Shown: positions 32,823-42,700, counted from the stretch's first letter. The stretch: DNA of 64,000 nt from Gerris lacustris (GCA_951217055.1 OX578283.1:68032475-68096474), one strand, 5' to 3'. A program made the numbers and translations. Notes: a model not told the origin generated them from the letters alone.

Positions 32823-33165
32823 CTATGTTTGTGGAACTTCAAGTCTTCGGACTGCAAAAATATACATAAACGTGACGCGGCATACGTTGTCAATAGCTGT
32901 TGCCAAATAGCTTAAAGCTACTTGTAGTTTAATCTTTGCAGGTATAGCTTCTCTGATGACAGTATCTTCTCTTTGTATCATTAGAGTAATATGTTCTAAC
33001 AATTTTTTAAAACGTTCTACGTCCATTCTCAGATGCGCTCTAAATTCATCAAGGTCTTCTAACTCCAATTCACTAAAAAGAGTGTATGTTGCACCACGAT
33101 CTGGTCTCCCTAAAATCTACTTTCTTATCCAAAGTCGTTTATCTTCTTCGCTCAATAATTAATTT
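32823..33165 (-). pseudogene. PIF/Harbinger transposase N-terminal fragment
   Basis: The minus-strand frame from about 33165 reads RLWIRK, one in-frame TAG, then ILGRPDRGATYTLFSELE. It continues through LEDLDEFRAHLRMDVERFKK and 'VIREAIPAKIKLQVALSYLATAID'-type sequence, split by the end of homology. This follows the HARBI1-like N-terminus: W-(V/I)-R-x-(W)-x-x-x-R, G-A-Y-x-T-L, F-R-x-x-L-R-M, I-x-(R/P)-x-x-K-L-x-x-x-L-x-(Y/F)-L-A-T. The TAG replaces an expected Trp. After 'LATA' the sequence diverges, so the DDE nuclease domain is gone. In a live element this protein would, with a Myb-like partner, cut at TWA targets. Confidence 0.68.
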
Positions 33166-33204
33166 AATTCTTCTATCAGGAGTGGTATAAGCAGGTTAGT
33201 ATAT

Positions 33205-33930
33205 TTTTAGGGCCCTTAGGCAAAACCAATGACTCTTATATTTTCCTGCGTGTGTCTCTCGCATGCTCTCACGGCTGCTACACCTTTCATCCGATCACTT
33301 TGAAATGTGGCATATATGTATAAAGGACCTACCCACAAATTTTAAAAATATAGCGACTTAAAAAAAATATTTTTCAAAAAAATAAGAGTAAATAAACTTA
33401 AGGGTTAAAAAATAATTGTTCTTTTGGAGACCAAGTGGGGTATCATATGAAAAGGTACGACGAGCTGATTACACAAATATATATTTTTTTTGTTATAATA
33501 TAAGCTTCGATAAGGTGAGCGTAGGCGAGTATCAAATGAGTGTGAAAAGTGCCCCCCCTCCCACCCCTTCTATCTATGTATATTTAAAGTGCGAAAATTC
33601 TTATAAATTTCTGAACATTCTTTGACCAAATGTAAAGATACTACTTTTTGAAAATTTTGAAAAAAAAAATTATTTTTCTTTTATTGACAAAATACGTTTT
33701 TCTTTTTTATAATTATGCTCTTTTCAATGTATTTATATGTTCATAGTCCGTTTCCCTGGCAAAAAATGCTTTCTCAGAAGTTTGTTTATGTGTTATGAGA
33801 ATATCTGACCCATAGGATAGTTCAAAGTAAGTTTTTTTAACATTTAAAATCACCATTGATAAGTACTACTTAAACAATACTGTGTTGCCTCGCTGTGAGG
33901 TCATGTGTGCTGGCTAGCATACATGACCTG
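33205..33930 (+). repeat. Interspersed family P, copy 3
   Basis: 'TAGGGCCCTTAGGCAAAACC' through 'GGTACGACGAGCTGATTACA' and 'GGTGAGCGTAGGCGAGTATC' to a hairpin-rich end with 'CATGTGTGCTGGCTAGCATA'. Confidence 0.84.
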
Positions 33931-34178
33931 ATTATTTAATATATGTTTTACGATCCATGTTTCGGTACACAAAACTAGCCTGCTTTATGATTGAAAGGGA
34001 ACTGACTCGCCACAAATGTAGAACAGATAATAATACTTATAAAAATACTCACTCTCCATCACCACTCTCTCGGCCTAGAGACATTTTGCTGTCTACCCAC
34101 TGTACTCGTTACGTGTAATAAAGGCATTTTACATTCATAAAATTGAAGAACATTGACAGTAAAAACATAGTCGAATGT

Positions 34179-34182
34179 GTAA
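34179..34182. repeat. GTAA target-site duplication, left
   Basis: GTAA just outside the left LTR; repeated at 42166-42169. Confidence 0.85.
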
Positions 34183-36648
34183 TGTGCCCCTGCCAAGGCA
34201 GGAGCACTATAAAAATTAATATGATATCAAAGATATCATAGACCAGGTAGATATACAGCTCTGAGAAGAGTCCCACTGCTCTGTTCAAGACGAGAAACTT
34301 CACCAAGGTGAATAAATTAAGAGTGTTGGTAGGAAGTAGGTAGACAGACAGAATAAAAGATAAGTTTAGTGAATGATGGACAATGTCCAATAAATAATAG
34401 TATAATTAAATGAAATTTGATTTCTGGTATGGTATAACATAATACATTAAAGGTTGGAGATTGACTCAAACCGTGAGTGGCCAACAACACGGGAGACAAC
34501 TCAAAATAATACGGTTGACTGAATTTAAACAAAATAAAAAAGAAAACTGGTAGACAGGCCCAGCCCTAACTGCCCTAGCGCCGCGTAACACCAAAACGGC
34601 TAGCCTTATCTCCGTCTCAGCTGGTAACGCAAAGGGGCTAGTCAACCAGAGTGAAAAGTATAATAATAAATAAAATAAGAAAAAGAAAGTAAAATACTTC
34701 ACGTTAGAGGGCACTCCCTACTCTGAACTAACACCGGTGAACAAAGTAACGGCTACGCTATCCTCACGTACACTGGGTCACGGTGAGTGGGTCCTCTAAA
34801 CAAAAAAAAGAAAGAATTAAAACAAGGTTATAATAGTGAACAATACTCAGCAGTACTCGTAGTTGTAGCTACCAGTATAAAAGAAAACACAGTGGCTACA
34901 TTGACCTGTTGCCCTCAGGTCACCACTGGAGACTTAAACGGCAAATACAACCCGAAGGCAGTTAAATACATCCACTTCTAGTAATTGGAGCTACTAGATA
35001 AAAGAAAAACACAGTGGCTACATTGACCTGTTGCCCTCAGGTCACCACTGGAGGCTAAAACGGCAAATACAACCCAGAAGGGTAAAGAAACAAAAAAAAA
35101 TAAATTACTTTTAAAACATAAATAAAACAGAAAAATTCTTAAAAATACTTCCAAGAAGTAAAAGGGTTAAGACCTGTCCATGATTCAAAGTGAATGTCCG
35201 GAACAGATCACACAATTAAAGAGTAACAAAGCCGGACCTGGCTATCCGGATTACTCAAAGTTAAATGCCAGTTAAAAGGTAACACGTACCCAAAGGTAAG
35301 TAAATTGTGAAATAAACGGAAAGATAAAAGGGGGGGGGGGGGGGAACATAAGATTAATTAAGTGAAGTTAAAATTTAGGTACGGGAAAGTAAATTAAATA
35401 AAATGATTCTACATTAAGGGACACTAACCTAACCTAACCTGGCCTAGCCTCAGGATGTCACATCTCGCACGCTACGAGAAGTGATACGTATCATCACCGG
35501 ATAGGCCCAGATTGATTTAGTATACTAAGTTACACAAAAAAAAAGGGACGGGACTATAAACTAAAACGTTATTACAGTTTGTAAACGATACGGTAGGTAT
35601 GATTCATAGGTGAGACGTTCAACGTAGTCTTCAAGTAAGTCGGGTCCACATGTCGTCCAAAGGTGAAACTAGCGTAGGTTTTCCCACGTAGATCTTGGCT
35701 GGCTAAGAGTCATGCCCCGATACTTGAAACTGGAAGTGAAAAAGTCTATAAGACACACTTCAATACGTCAACATAAGAAAATGAAACTTTAAGACAGAAC
35801 GTTACTCACCGGTACGATAAGATACGAAAGCTCCAAAGAAGTTTACGTTAGAAAAAGGTCGTGAAGCACATCTCCCGGGTCAGCGTCTCTACTGGCTTAC
35901 TAAACGACAAACACCTGTAAGAGATAACTTAGTTGAAAAGCCGATACGTAGAACTAAACCGCTAATAATTTCCTCGCAGTAATTAAAGAGAAAAAGAAGA
36001 AAATGAACTTACAGTTGTCAAAAGGTTAGAGAAGTTTTCCTCGAAGCGTCTAAATGTCACAAGCAACAGGTTGTTCCAAGATTATCCAAGTCCATCACGA
36101 ACAGGGAAAACTTATTCTCAACGGGAATGAATACATACGGTAAAACAGATTCCGGAGAATCAGAATAAATCACTGAATATTAAAATAAAAACTGGCATTT
36201 CCAAAGAAACTTGGAAGGATGCCCGGAACAAAACTAAGCGTTCATAACGGCGACCGTGCAACAAGAGAATGAAAGTGTGCGCGTCCACCAACGCTCTCTC
36301 CAGCGTAAAAGGTGGCATAGAAAAGCTAAAATAATGGTTGAAAACAAATGGAACAGACAAGGTCTAGAAAATTAAAGAAAGAGAAGATAAGAATTTAGAT
36401 GCAAACGGGAATTTCCTAGCTGAAATATAAGAAAAGATATGAGAGAAAGAAAATACAATATATACGACCTGGTAAAGAAGAATAAAAATGGATATGTCGG
36501 ACCTGTTCGAAGTAGTTCGTCGGATATTCCGCTAGGTGGCAGCAGGTGATGGGCCCTGAAACTAGTCTCACAAAAATCCGAAAGATGGCGCCAGCCTACG
36601 GAAGTCATTCCAAGCGAAAAACAAACTCCAAAAACTTACCACGGTACA
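34183..36648 (-). repeat. 3' LTR (2466 bp)
   Basis: Matches 39698-42165. The 2-base length difference is accounted for by a poly-G run (15 G near 35330-35345 against 17 G in the other LTR). I noticed no substitutions in the stretches compared by eye. It contains an internal repeat of about 95-100 bases ('CAGTGGCTACATTGACCTGT' at about 34890 and 35013). Short frames inside the LTR have no recognisable product. Confidence 0.95.
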
Positions 36649-36661
36649 CACCCCCTCCCAG
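36649..36661 (-). promoter_or_regulatory. Polypurine tract
   Basis: On the minus strand GGGAGGGGGTG abuts the 3' LTR start (TGTACC). This is the expected plus-strand DNA primer position. Confidence 0.8.
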
Positions 36662-36674
36662 CGTAGAAAGACTT

Positions 36675-38312
36675 CTAATCCTCCTCTTCCTCCTCGCTGG
36701 AAACAGGTTCGCGATAGCTCTTCAGTTTGGAGGGGTGCCACTTGCCGGCTCGGCGACCACACTTATCCTCCAAGTCGCAAGTGCCCCCAGCACTGACGGA
36801 GATAACGGTAAAAGGTCCTTCAAACTTAGGACATAACTTGGCAGCATGCTTGTCGGCGGCTGATGAGAGTTGAAAGTTATGACATGGGTCTTGAGGAAGA
36901 GTTGACACAGTAGTGTCCGATACGGTAAGGGTTGACACATGAGTGTCCGGTACGGTAAAGGTTGACACATAAGTGTCCGGTACGGTAAAGGTTGTAATGT
37001 CCTTAGACGCCTCATCAAGTAACGGCACTTGCAGGAAAGCCTGCTTCAGATCAATTTTCGAAAGGTAAGCGGCCTGCCGTAAACTATCAAGAATAGTGGT
37101 CATATTGGGCATAGGGTATGAGTCTTTGACAGTTACCTCATTAACCCTGCGGAAATCAATACAGAAACGATACGAACCATCTCCTTTCTTCACCATGACC
37201 ACCGGGGATGACCAGGCTGCATGGCTGGGCTCAACTAATCCTTCGGTCAGCATCCGGTCCAACTCCGACTGCATGGCATCTAAGACAACAGGAGAATAAC
37301 GATAAGCTCTTTGTTTAATAGGGGTGGCTGTACCTACATCGATAGCATGGGATATCCGAGTGGTAAGCCCTGGCGACTCGTCTACTAACCTAATGCCTTG
37401 CTCGACGATAGTGCTCAAACTCTGTCGCTCCTGGGTACTAAGCTCTCGGATCCCACAAACAAGTACTTCAGGTTGAGCGGTAGGAGGTACTGTTTCGAAA
37501 CCACTATGTAACAGAAGACGGTAATGACTCTCAGGTGAGTCGTGAAACCACCAGGTGGATGTGCGGGCATTAGTGCACATCCCTGCCTGGGATATAAAAT
37601 CAATGCCTAAGAGGAACGGTACGGAAAGTGTCGGAAGGTAGTGAAATGGGACTCGGTAATAACGTCCTCCCAGGTTAACAGACATATCGTAAACAACTGC
37701 CACACTTGCAGTGTTACTGTCGGCTACCTGGATAGGAAAAGCAGGGATGGACCTAGGGTCTACCTGCAAACCACATTTCTGAAGTCCGAAGTCACCGACG
37801 AACGATAAGCACGATCCTGGATCGTACAGGGCAGGGACGGTACTAACACCACTTTCCTGGACGAACGATAATGGGATAAACCATAAGTGGTCCCCCGAAT
37901 ATGAATTAATATTGACTCCAGGAGAGATAGTAGAAGAAAATGATGCACTAGCATCCGGTAAGGTAAGAGGGTTTGACTCCATAGTGGGGTCCGGAACGGT
38001 AACGAGCGACGCCCCTGGCGTAGGCTCAACGGTACGAGAAATTAAAACAGAAGGTAGAACTGAATTATTAGAATTAATATCAGATGACAAAGAAGGTATA
38101 TTTACATTACTATCAGATGACACAGAAGGTGTTGACGGAACGGTAGTAGACACAGAAGGTGTTGACGGAACGGTAGTAGACACAGAAGGTGTTGACGGAA
38201 CGGTACGAGAGACGGTAGAAATAGGCCTAGTAGGAGGCCGCGGTACGGTATTAACATCAGGATCAAAAACTTCAGGAGTGTGAGCGATCCTAGCCTCAGA
38301 CTCCCTTAGGGG
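36675..38312 (-). CDS. Truncated Pol: protease, RT front, integrase tail (via -1 frameshift)
   Basis: Open for 545 codons from the predicted shift site. Counting from the GTG codon at 38183 as 1: a Pro/Ser/Thr-rich linker with 10-residue repeats (1-30), a retropepsin (active site DPGS at 121-124, LLGIDF at 191-196), then gypsy RT from about 285 (WSSPVVMVKKGDGSYRFCID at 324-343, YPMP at 356-359, KIDLKQAFLQVP at 376-387). At 398-428 RT breaks off into three 10-residue repeats (TFTVPDTxVS type). It resumes at 446-490 with the integrase C-terminal GPF module (KLCPKFEGPF, then KWHPSKLKSY). YVDD, RNase H and the integrase zinc and DDE domains are missing, yet no stop interrupts. Such a protein could supply protease only. 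DTG is DPG at the active site, which may impair it. Confidence 0.82.
   Translation of the reverse strand, partial: PLRESEARIAHTPEVFDPDVNTVPRPPTRPISTVSRTVPSTPSVSTTVPSTPSVSTTVPSTPSVSSDSNVNIPSLSSDINSNNSVLPSVLISRTVEPTPGASLVTVPDPTMESNPLTLPDASASFSSTISPGVNINSYSGDHLWFIPLSFVQESGVSTVPALYDPGSCLSFVGDFGLQKCGLQVDPRSIPAFPIQVADSNTASVAVVYDMSVNLGGRYYRVPFHYLPTLSVPFLLGIDFISQAGMCTNARTSTWWFHDSPESHYRLLLHSGFETVPPTAQPEVLVCGIRELSTQERQSLSTIVEQGIRLVDESPGLTTRISHAIDVGTATPIKQRAYRYSPVVLDAMQSELDRMLTEGLVEPSHAAWSSPVVMVKKGDGSYRFCIDFRRVNEVTVKDSYPMPNMTTILDSLRQAAYLSKIDLKQAFLQVPLLDEASKDITTFTVPDTYVSTFTVPDTHVSTLTVSDTTVSTLPQDPCHNFQLSSAADKHAAKLCPKFEGPFTVISVSAGGTCDLEDKCGRRAGKWHPSKLKSYREPVSSEEEEED
36900..36992 (-). repeat. 30-bp repeats at the pol deletion joint
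   Basis: Three in-frame copies of a 30-bp unit ('GTACGGTAAAGGTTGACACA' on the plus strand plus 'TGAGTGTCCG') sit exactly where RT sequence stops and integrase-tail sequence starts. They appear to derive from the RT codons for TTFTVPD. Confidence 0.85.
38115..38210 (-). repeat. 30-bp repeats in the pol N-terminal linker
   Basis: Three near-identical copies of 'GACACAGAAGGTGTTGACGG' plus 'AACGGTAGTA', encoding a VPSTPSVSTT-type repeat ahead of the protease. Confidence 0.88.
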
Positions 38313-38318
38313 TTTCCC
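38275..38318 (-). promoter_or_regulatory. Predicted -1 ribosomal frameshift signal
   Basis: In gag frame the heptamer is G GGA AAC (38318-38312), fitting X-XXY-YYZ. It is followed by a 7-nt spacer (38311-38305) and a stem-loop of GGAGT-c-TGAG, a 10-base loop, CTCA-c-ACTCC: nine pairs with one C/C mismatch. Slippage back by one base leads exactly into the open pol frame. The gag stop TAA (38308-38306) lies two codons past the slippery site. GGGAAAC is an accepted slippery heptamer in retroviral frameshifting. Confidence 0.8.
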
Positions 38319-39607
38319 GGAGAGCAGTTAGGACAACTAACAACCACTACTCCCGGTTTCCCACAACGGTAGCAAAAGCGACGGCGAGGTTCAGGGCAAT
38401 TGCTAAAGGCATGCGCCCCCTTGCCGCAGTTCCAACATTTGAGAGCCACAGTAGCTACCTTCTTCTCCGGAGGCAACTCCCTTGGTGGGCTCTTAGGTTT
38501 AGATACATTTTTCCCTGCCGGCTCCTTCCTACTCGGGCGAGGGAGTGGGACAGAGACAGGTTGGCTAGGGGTAGACTGTACGGTAGTTATGCGTGAGGGT
38601 TGATGGCTAGAGAAGTTTGGCTTGCCTGAAGGGCTCTGTCTCACTTCGGGCTTAGACCTACTATTACTCTTAGCTACGGGAAGAAGCTCTGCCTTACGAC
38701 GGCACTCCGTAACATATTCCATCAAATCCCGATAGCTAGGTATGGTTTGGGACGACTGATGCTCCTCGAACTCAGAGCGAGTCTCAGCGTCAAGATTATT
38801 CAGTGCCAACTGTAAAAGCACAAAGTCGCCTAGGTCAGTTATGCCTAATGACTTCAAGGCGTTGACACTATTCTCATGTACGTTAAGGAATTTTTGTAGT
38901 TGGGCGGTAGAAAACTTAGAACTGGTTTGAAAATTTAGGATTTTGTCAATATAATTGCTTGCCAAGCGACGCTTGTTATGATAGCGCCTCTTAAGGGCCT
39001 CACAGGCGAGCGGGTAATTATCCGCCTCAAGTGAGAAACCTGATATTACTGCAAGCGCATCCCCAAACAGACTTGAGCGCAGATATTGAAATTTCTGGAT
39101 AGCGGATAGTGAGGGGTCGCTATCGACTAGAGAGGTAAACAGAGATATATATTCAGTCCAGAATTCTATGTTACCCCCAAACTTCGGTAACTGAATGCGA
39201 GGCAAGCAAGATTTATTAAATGAATTGCATACTTGCGGATCCGATGAAGTAGATGTCGACTGCTCCTGAGGGACTTTCGGTGTCGTCGATCTAGCTGCTG
39301 TCAGGTACCTCGTCTTAGCGGCATCAATCACTCCGATGAAGGCGGTGTACGCTTTGCTCGTGTCGAGACGATCGGCTGGAGTAGCGGCTGTCACGTTGTA
39401 CTGCCTTATGCTTGTGATAACTGCCTTGAAGTCCTGCTCGACAGCTTCAAGTCGGTCGAACGAAGATCTGAAATTTGAAACAGTATCAGGAGTCACCTTA
39501 CTTAATGTGTCATATATGGACTGAGCCAAAGCAAAGATATCATTCCTTTCATTAATCAGAAGGTCGGCCTCAGGGCTGACAACCTTCTCGACTTTCGGCG
39601 GCATCAT
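38306..39607 (-). CDS. gag: Gag polyprotein, 433 residues
   Basis: Intact Gag of the LTR element; it would assemble the particle that packages element RNA. Residues about 135-285 match the DUF1759-type Gag block (LPRIQLPKFGGNIEFWTEY, then KFQYLRSSLFGDALAVISGF, then a Y-P-L-A-C-E-A-L-K-R-R-Y stretch), best known from BEL/Pao elements. Residues about 285-390 are a basic Pro/Ser-rich linker. Two zinc knuckles lie at 391-404 (CWNCGKGAHAFSNC, a proper CCHC) and 412-425 (CYRCGKPGVVVVSC, in which the His is Val). The ATG at 39607 is preceded by a leader of about 90 bases from the LTR. The stop falls just after the slippery heptamer. The combination of this Gag type with a gypsy-like RT is notable. 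Confidence 0.87.
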   Translation of the reverse strand: MMPPKVEKVVSPEADLLINERNDIFALAQSIYDTLSKVTPDTVSNFRSSFDRLEAVEQDFKAVITSIRQYNVTAATPADRLDTSKAYTAFIGVIDAAKTRYLTAARSTTPKVPQEQSTSTSSDPQVCNSFNKSCLPRIQLPKFGGNIEFWTEYISLFTSLVDSDPSLSAIQKFQYLRSSLFGDALAVISGFSLEADNYPLACEALKRRYHNKRRLASNYIDKILNFQTSSKFSTAQLQKFLNVHENSVNALKSLGITDLGDFVLLQLALNNLDAETRSEFEEHQSSQTIPSYRDLMEYVTECRRKAELLPVAKSNSRSKPEVRQSPSGKPNFSSHQPSRITTVQSTPSQPVSVPLPRPSRKEPAGKNVSKPKSPPRELPPEKKVATVALKCWNCGKGAHAFSNCPEPRRRFCYRCGKPGVVVVSCPNCSPGNP

Positions 39608-39671
39608 AAAATGTCTCCCCTTCTACCAACACTAAACTAAACGGAATACTAATGAACAGAACAGGAAATGT

Positions 39672-39690
39672 CCAATTGTCCGGGCGCCAA
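39672..39690 (-). promoter_or_regulatory. Candidate primer-binding site, tRNA-Lys-like
   Basis: Minus-strand TTGGCGCCCGGACAATTGG lies 7-8 bases after the 5' LTR. TGGCGCCCG equals the start of the Lys-tRNA-type primer site used by many retroelements; the later bases match less well. Confidence 0.6.
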
Positions 39691-39697
39691 ATTTTTA

Positions 39698-42165
39698 TGT
39701 GCCCCTGCCAAGGCAGGAGCACTATAAAAATTAATATGATATCAAAGATATCATAGACCAGGTAGATATACAGCTCTGAGAAGAGTCCCACTGCTCTGTT
39801 CAAGACGAGAAACTTCACCAAGGTGAATAAATTAAGAGTGTTGGTAGGAAGTAGGTAGACAGACAGAATAAAAGATAAGTTTAGTGAATGATGGACAATG
39901 TCCAATAAATAATAGTATAATTAAATGAAATTTGATTTCTGGTATGGTATAACATAATACATTAAAGGTTGGAGATTGACTCAAACCGTGAGTGGCCAAC
40001 AACACGGGAGACAACTCAAAATAATACGGTTGACTGAATTTAAACAAAATAAAAAAGAAAACTGGTAGACAGGCCCAGCCCTAACTGCCCTAGCGCCGCG
40101 TAACACCAAAACGGCTAGCCTTATCTCCGTCTCAGCTGGTAACGCAAAGGGGCTAGTCAACCAGAGTGAAAAGTATAATAATAAATAAAATAAGAAAAAG
40201 AAAGTAAAATACTTCACGTTAGAGGGCACTCCCTACTCTGAACTAACACCGGTGAACAAAGTAACGGCTACGCTATCCTCACGTACACTGGGTCACGGTG
40301 AGTGGGTCCTCTAAACAAAAAAAAGAAAGAATTAAAACAAGGTTATAATAGTGAACAATACTCAGCAGTACTCGTAGTTGTAGCTACCAGTATAAAAGAA
40401 AACACAGTGGCTACATTGACCTGTTGCCCTCAGGTCACCACTGGAGACTTAAACGGCAAATACAACCCGAAGGCAGTTAAATACATCCACTTCTAGTAAT
40501 TGGAGCTACTAGATAAAAGAAAAACACAGTGGCTACATTGACCTGTTGCCCTCAGGTCACCACTGGAGGCTAAAACGGCAAATACAACCCAGAAGGGTAA
40601 AGAAACAAAAAAAAATAAATTACTTTTAAAACATAAATAAAACAGAAAAATTCTTAAAAATACTTCCAAGAAGTAAAAGGGTTAAGACCTGTCCATGATT
40701 CAAAGTGAATGTCCGGAACAGATCACACAATTAAAGAGTAACAAAGCCGGACCTGGCTATCCGGATTACTCAAAGTTAAATGCCAGTTAAAAGGTAACAC
40801 GTACCCAAAGGTAAGTAAATTGTGAAATAAACGGAAAGATAAAAGGGGGGGGGGGGGGGGGAACATAAGATTAATTAAGTGAAGTTAAAATTTAGGTACG
40901 GGAAAGTAAATTAAATAAAATGATTCTACATTAAGGGACACTAACCTAACCTAACCTGGCCTAGCCTCAGGATGTCACATCTCGCACGCTACGAGAAGTG
41001 ATACGTATCATCACCGGATAGGCCCAGATTGATTTAGTATACTAAGTTACACAAAAAAAAAGGGACGGGACTATAAACTAAAACGTTATTACAGTTTGTA
41101 AACGATACGGTAGGTATGATTCATAGGTGAGACGTTCAACGTAGTCTTCAAGTAAGTCGGGTCCACATGTCGTCCAAAGGTGAAACTAGCGTAGGTTTTC
41201 CCACGTAGATCTTGGCTGGCTAAGAGTCATGCCCCGATACTTGAAACTGGAAGTGAAAAAGTCTATAAGACACACTTCAATACGTCAACATAAGAAAATG
41301 AAACTTTAAGACAGAACGTTACTCACCGGTACGATAAGATACGAAAGCTCCAAAGAAGTTTACGTTAGAAAAAGGTCGTGAAGCACATCTCCCGGGTCAG
41401 CGTCTCTACTGGCTTACTAAACGACAAACACCTGTAAGAGATAACTTAGTTGAAAAGCCGATACGTAGAACTAAACCGCTAATAATTTCCTCGCAGTAAT
41501 TAAAGAGAAAAAGAAGAAAATGAACTTACAGTTGTCAAAAGGTTAGAGAAGTTTTCCTCGAAGCGTCTAAATGTCACAAGCAACAGGTTGTTCCAAGATT
41601 ATCCAAGTCCATCACGAACAGGGAAAACTTATTCTCAACGGGAATGAATACATACGGTAAAACAGATTCCGGAGAATCAGAATAAATCACTGAATATTAA
41701 AATAAAAACTGGCATTTCCAAAGAAACTTGGAAGGATGCCCGGAACAAAACTAAGCGTTCATAACGGCGACCGTGCAACAAGAGAATGAAAGTGTGCGCG
41801 TCCACCAACGCTCTCTCCAGCGTAAAAGGTGGCATAGAAAAGCTAAAATAATGGTTGAAAACAAATGGAACAGACAAGGTCTAGAAAATTAAAGAAAGAG
41901 AAGATAAGAATTTAGATGCAAACGGGAATTTCCTAGCTGAAATATAAGAAAAGATATGAGAGAAAGAAAATACAATATATACGACCTGGTAAAGAAGAAT
42001 AAAAATGGATATGTCGGACCTGTTCGAAGTAGTTCGTCGGATATTCCGCTAGGTGGCAGCAGGTGATGGGCCCTGAAACTAGTCTCACAAAAATCCGAAA
42101 GATGGCGCCAGCCTACGGAAGTCATTCCAAGCGAAAAACAAACTCCAAAAACTTACCACGGTACA
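39698..42165 (-). repeat. 5' LTR (2468 bp)
   Basis: Partner of the 3' LTR. Being upstream in element orientation, it should hold the promoter. It holds a 17-G run near 40845-40861 and three CCTAA words near 40944-40958. Confidence 0.95.
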
Positions 42166-42169
42166 GTAA
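42166..42169. repeat. GTAA target-site duplication, right
   Basis: Copy of 34179-34182. Confidence 0.85.
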
Positions 42170-42294
42170 ACAGAGATGAATCCAATACAGGAGGTTCATC
42201 CTGAGAGCTCACTTTACTGGGGGATGAATACACTCTGGGAGGTTCATCTATAGAGGGCTCACATTGGATGATCATCCCATGTGAGATAGTCTAA

Positions 42295-42700
42295 AGCAGC
42301 CCCTTCACGATCAAGCCGCTTGATCAAAACATCTTGTCAAGCAATGGTGTCAAGCATGATTGATAGTCTAGGAACCTGTTTGATGCTTGAGTCAAGTCTT
42401 GACGGAGATTGATGGAAAGTTTGAATGAGTCAAGCGGCTTGACGGTACGCTTGATAGTCTAGAGCAATTTTGATCAAGCATTCCGTCAATCACCTGCTCG
42501 ACACTTGAAATCCTGATTCGAAACCATGGTATCTACACAATACTGATTCACTACAGTCCAGGAGGAGAAGTTAACTAGTCCAAAACTCCGCTACAAATGA
42601 GTTTTGATAAAATGATTGATGGGACGCTAAATGCGCCCCAAGGCGGCTTGAAGGTCTTAAGGATGTTTTGAGCAAGCGGCTTGATCGTGAAGGGGCTGCT
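42295..42700. mobile_element. Harbinger-type MITE with TAA target duplication
   Basis: Terminal inverted repeats of 38 bases (42295-42332 and 42663-42700; 37/38 match) start AGCAGCCCCTTCACGATCAA. TAA flanks both sides (42292-42294 and 42701-42703). A 3-bp TAA/TTA duplication is the PIF/Harbinger signature. The interior is 330 bases with more 'TCAAGCGGCTTGA' palindromic words and no coding frame, so it is non-autonomous. Confidence 0.85.

Larger units (their letters stand above)
34183..42165 (-). mobile_element. Complete Ty3/gypsy-type LTR retrotransposon, pol-deleted
   Basis: A 7983-bp element lying on the minus strand. 5' LTR 39698-42165, 3' LTR 34183-36648, internal region 36649-39697 (3049 bp). 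LTRs start TGTACCGTGG and end GGGGCACA in element orientation (TG...CA), flanked by GTAA on both sides. It has a Lys-type candidate primer site, a purine tract before the 3' LTR, an intact gag and a shortened pol in the -1 frame. RT catalytic core, RNase H and integrase core are absent, so it must borrow enzymes from a full-length relative. LTRs longer than 2.4 kb are unusually large for an element of this internal size. Confidence 0.93.

Noticed and set aside
35421..35440. Telomere-type (CCTAA)n sequence
   Set aside because: Only about three units, inside an LTR and repeated in the other LTR.
34109..36608. Several frames of 60-93 codons inside the left LTR, duplicated in the right LTR
   Set aside because: Present twice only because the LTR is duplicated. 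No motif and no start context, so treated as non-coding LTR.
37912..38283. 123-codon plus-strand frame
   Set aside because: Opposite-strand shadow of pol, driven by the 30-bp coding repeats.
40302..40496. 64-codon plus-strand frame
   Set aside because: LTR sequence, exact duplicate of 34787-34981; no product recognised.
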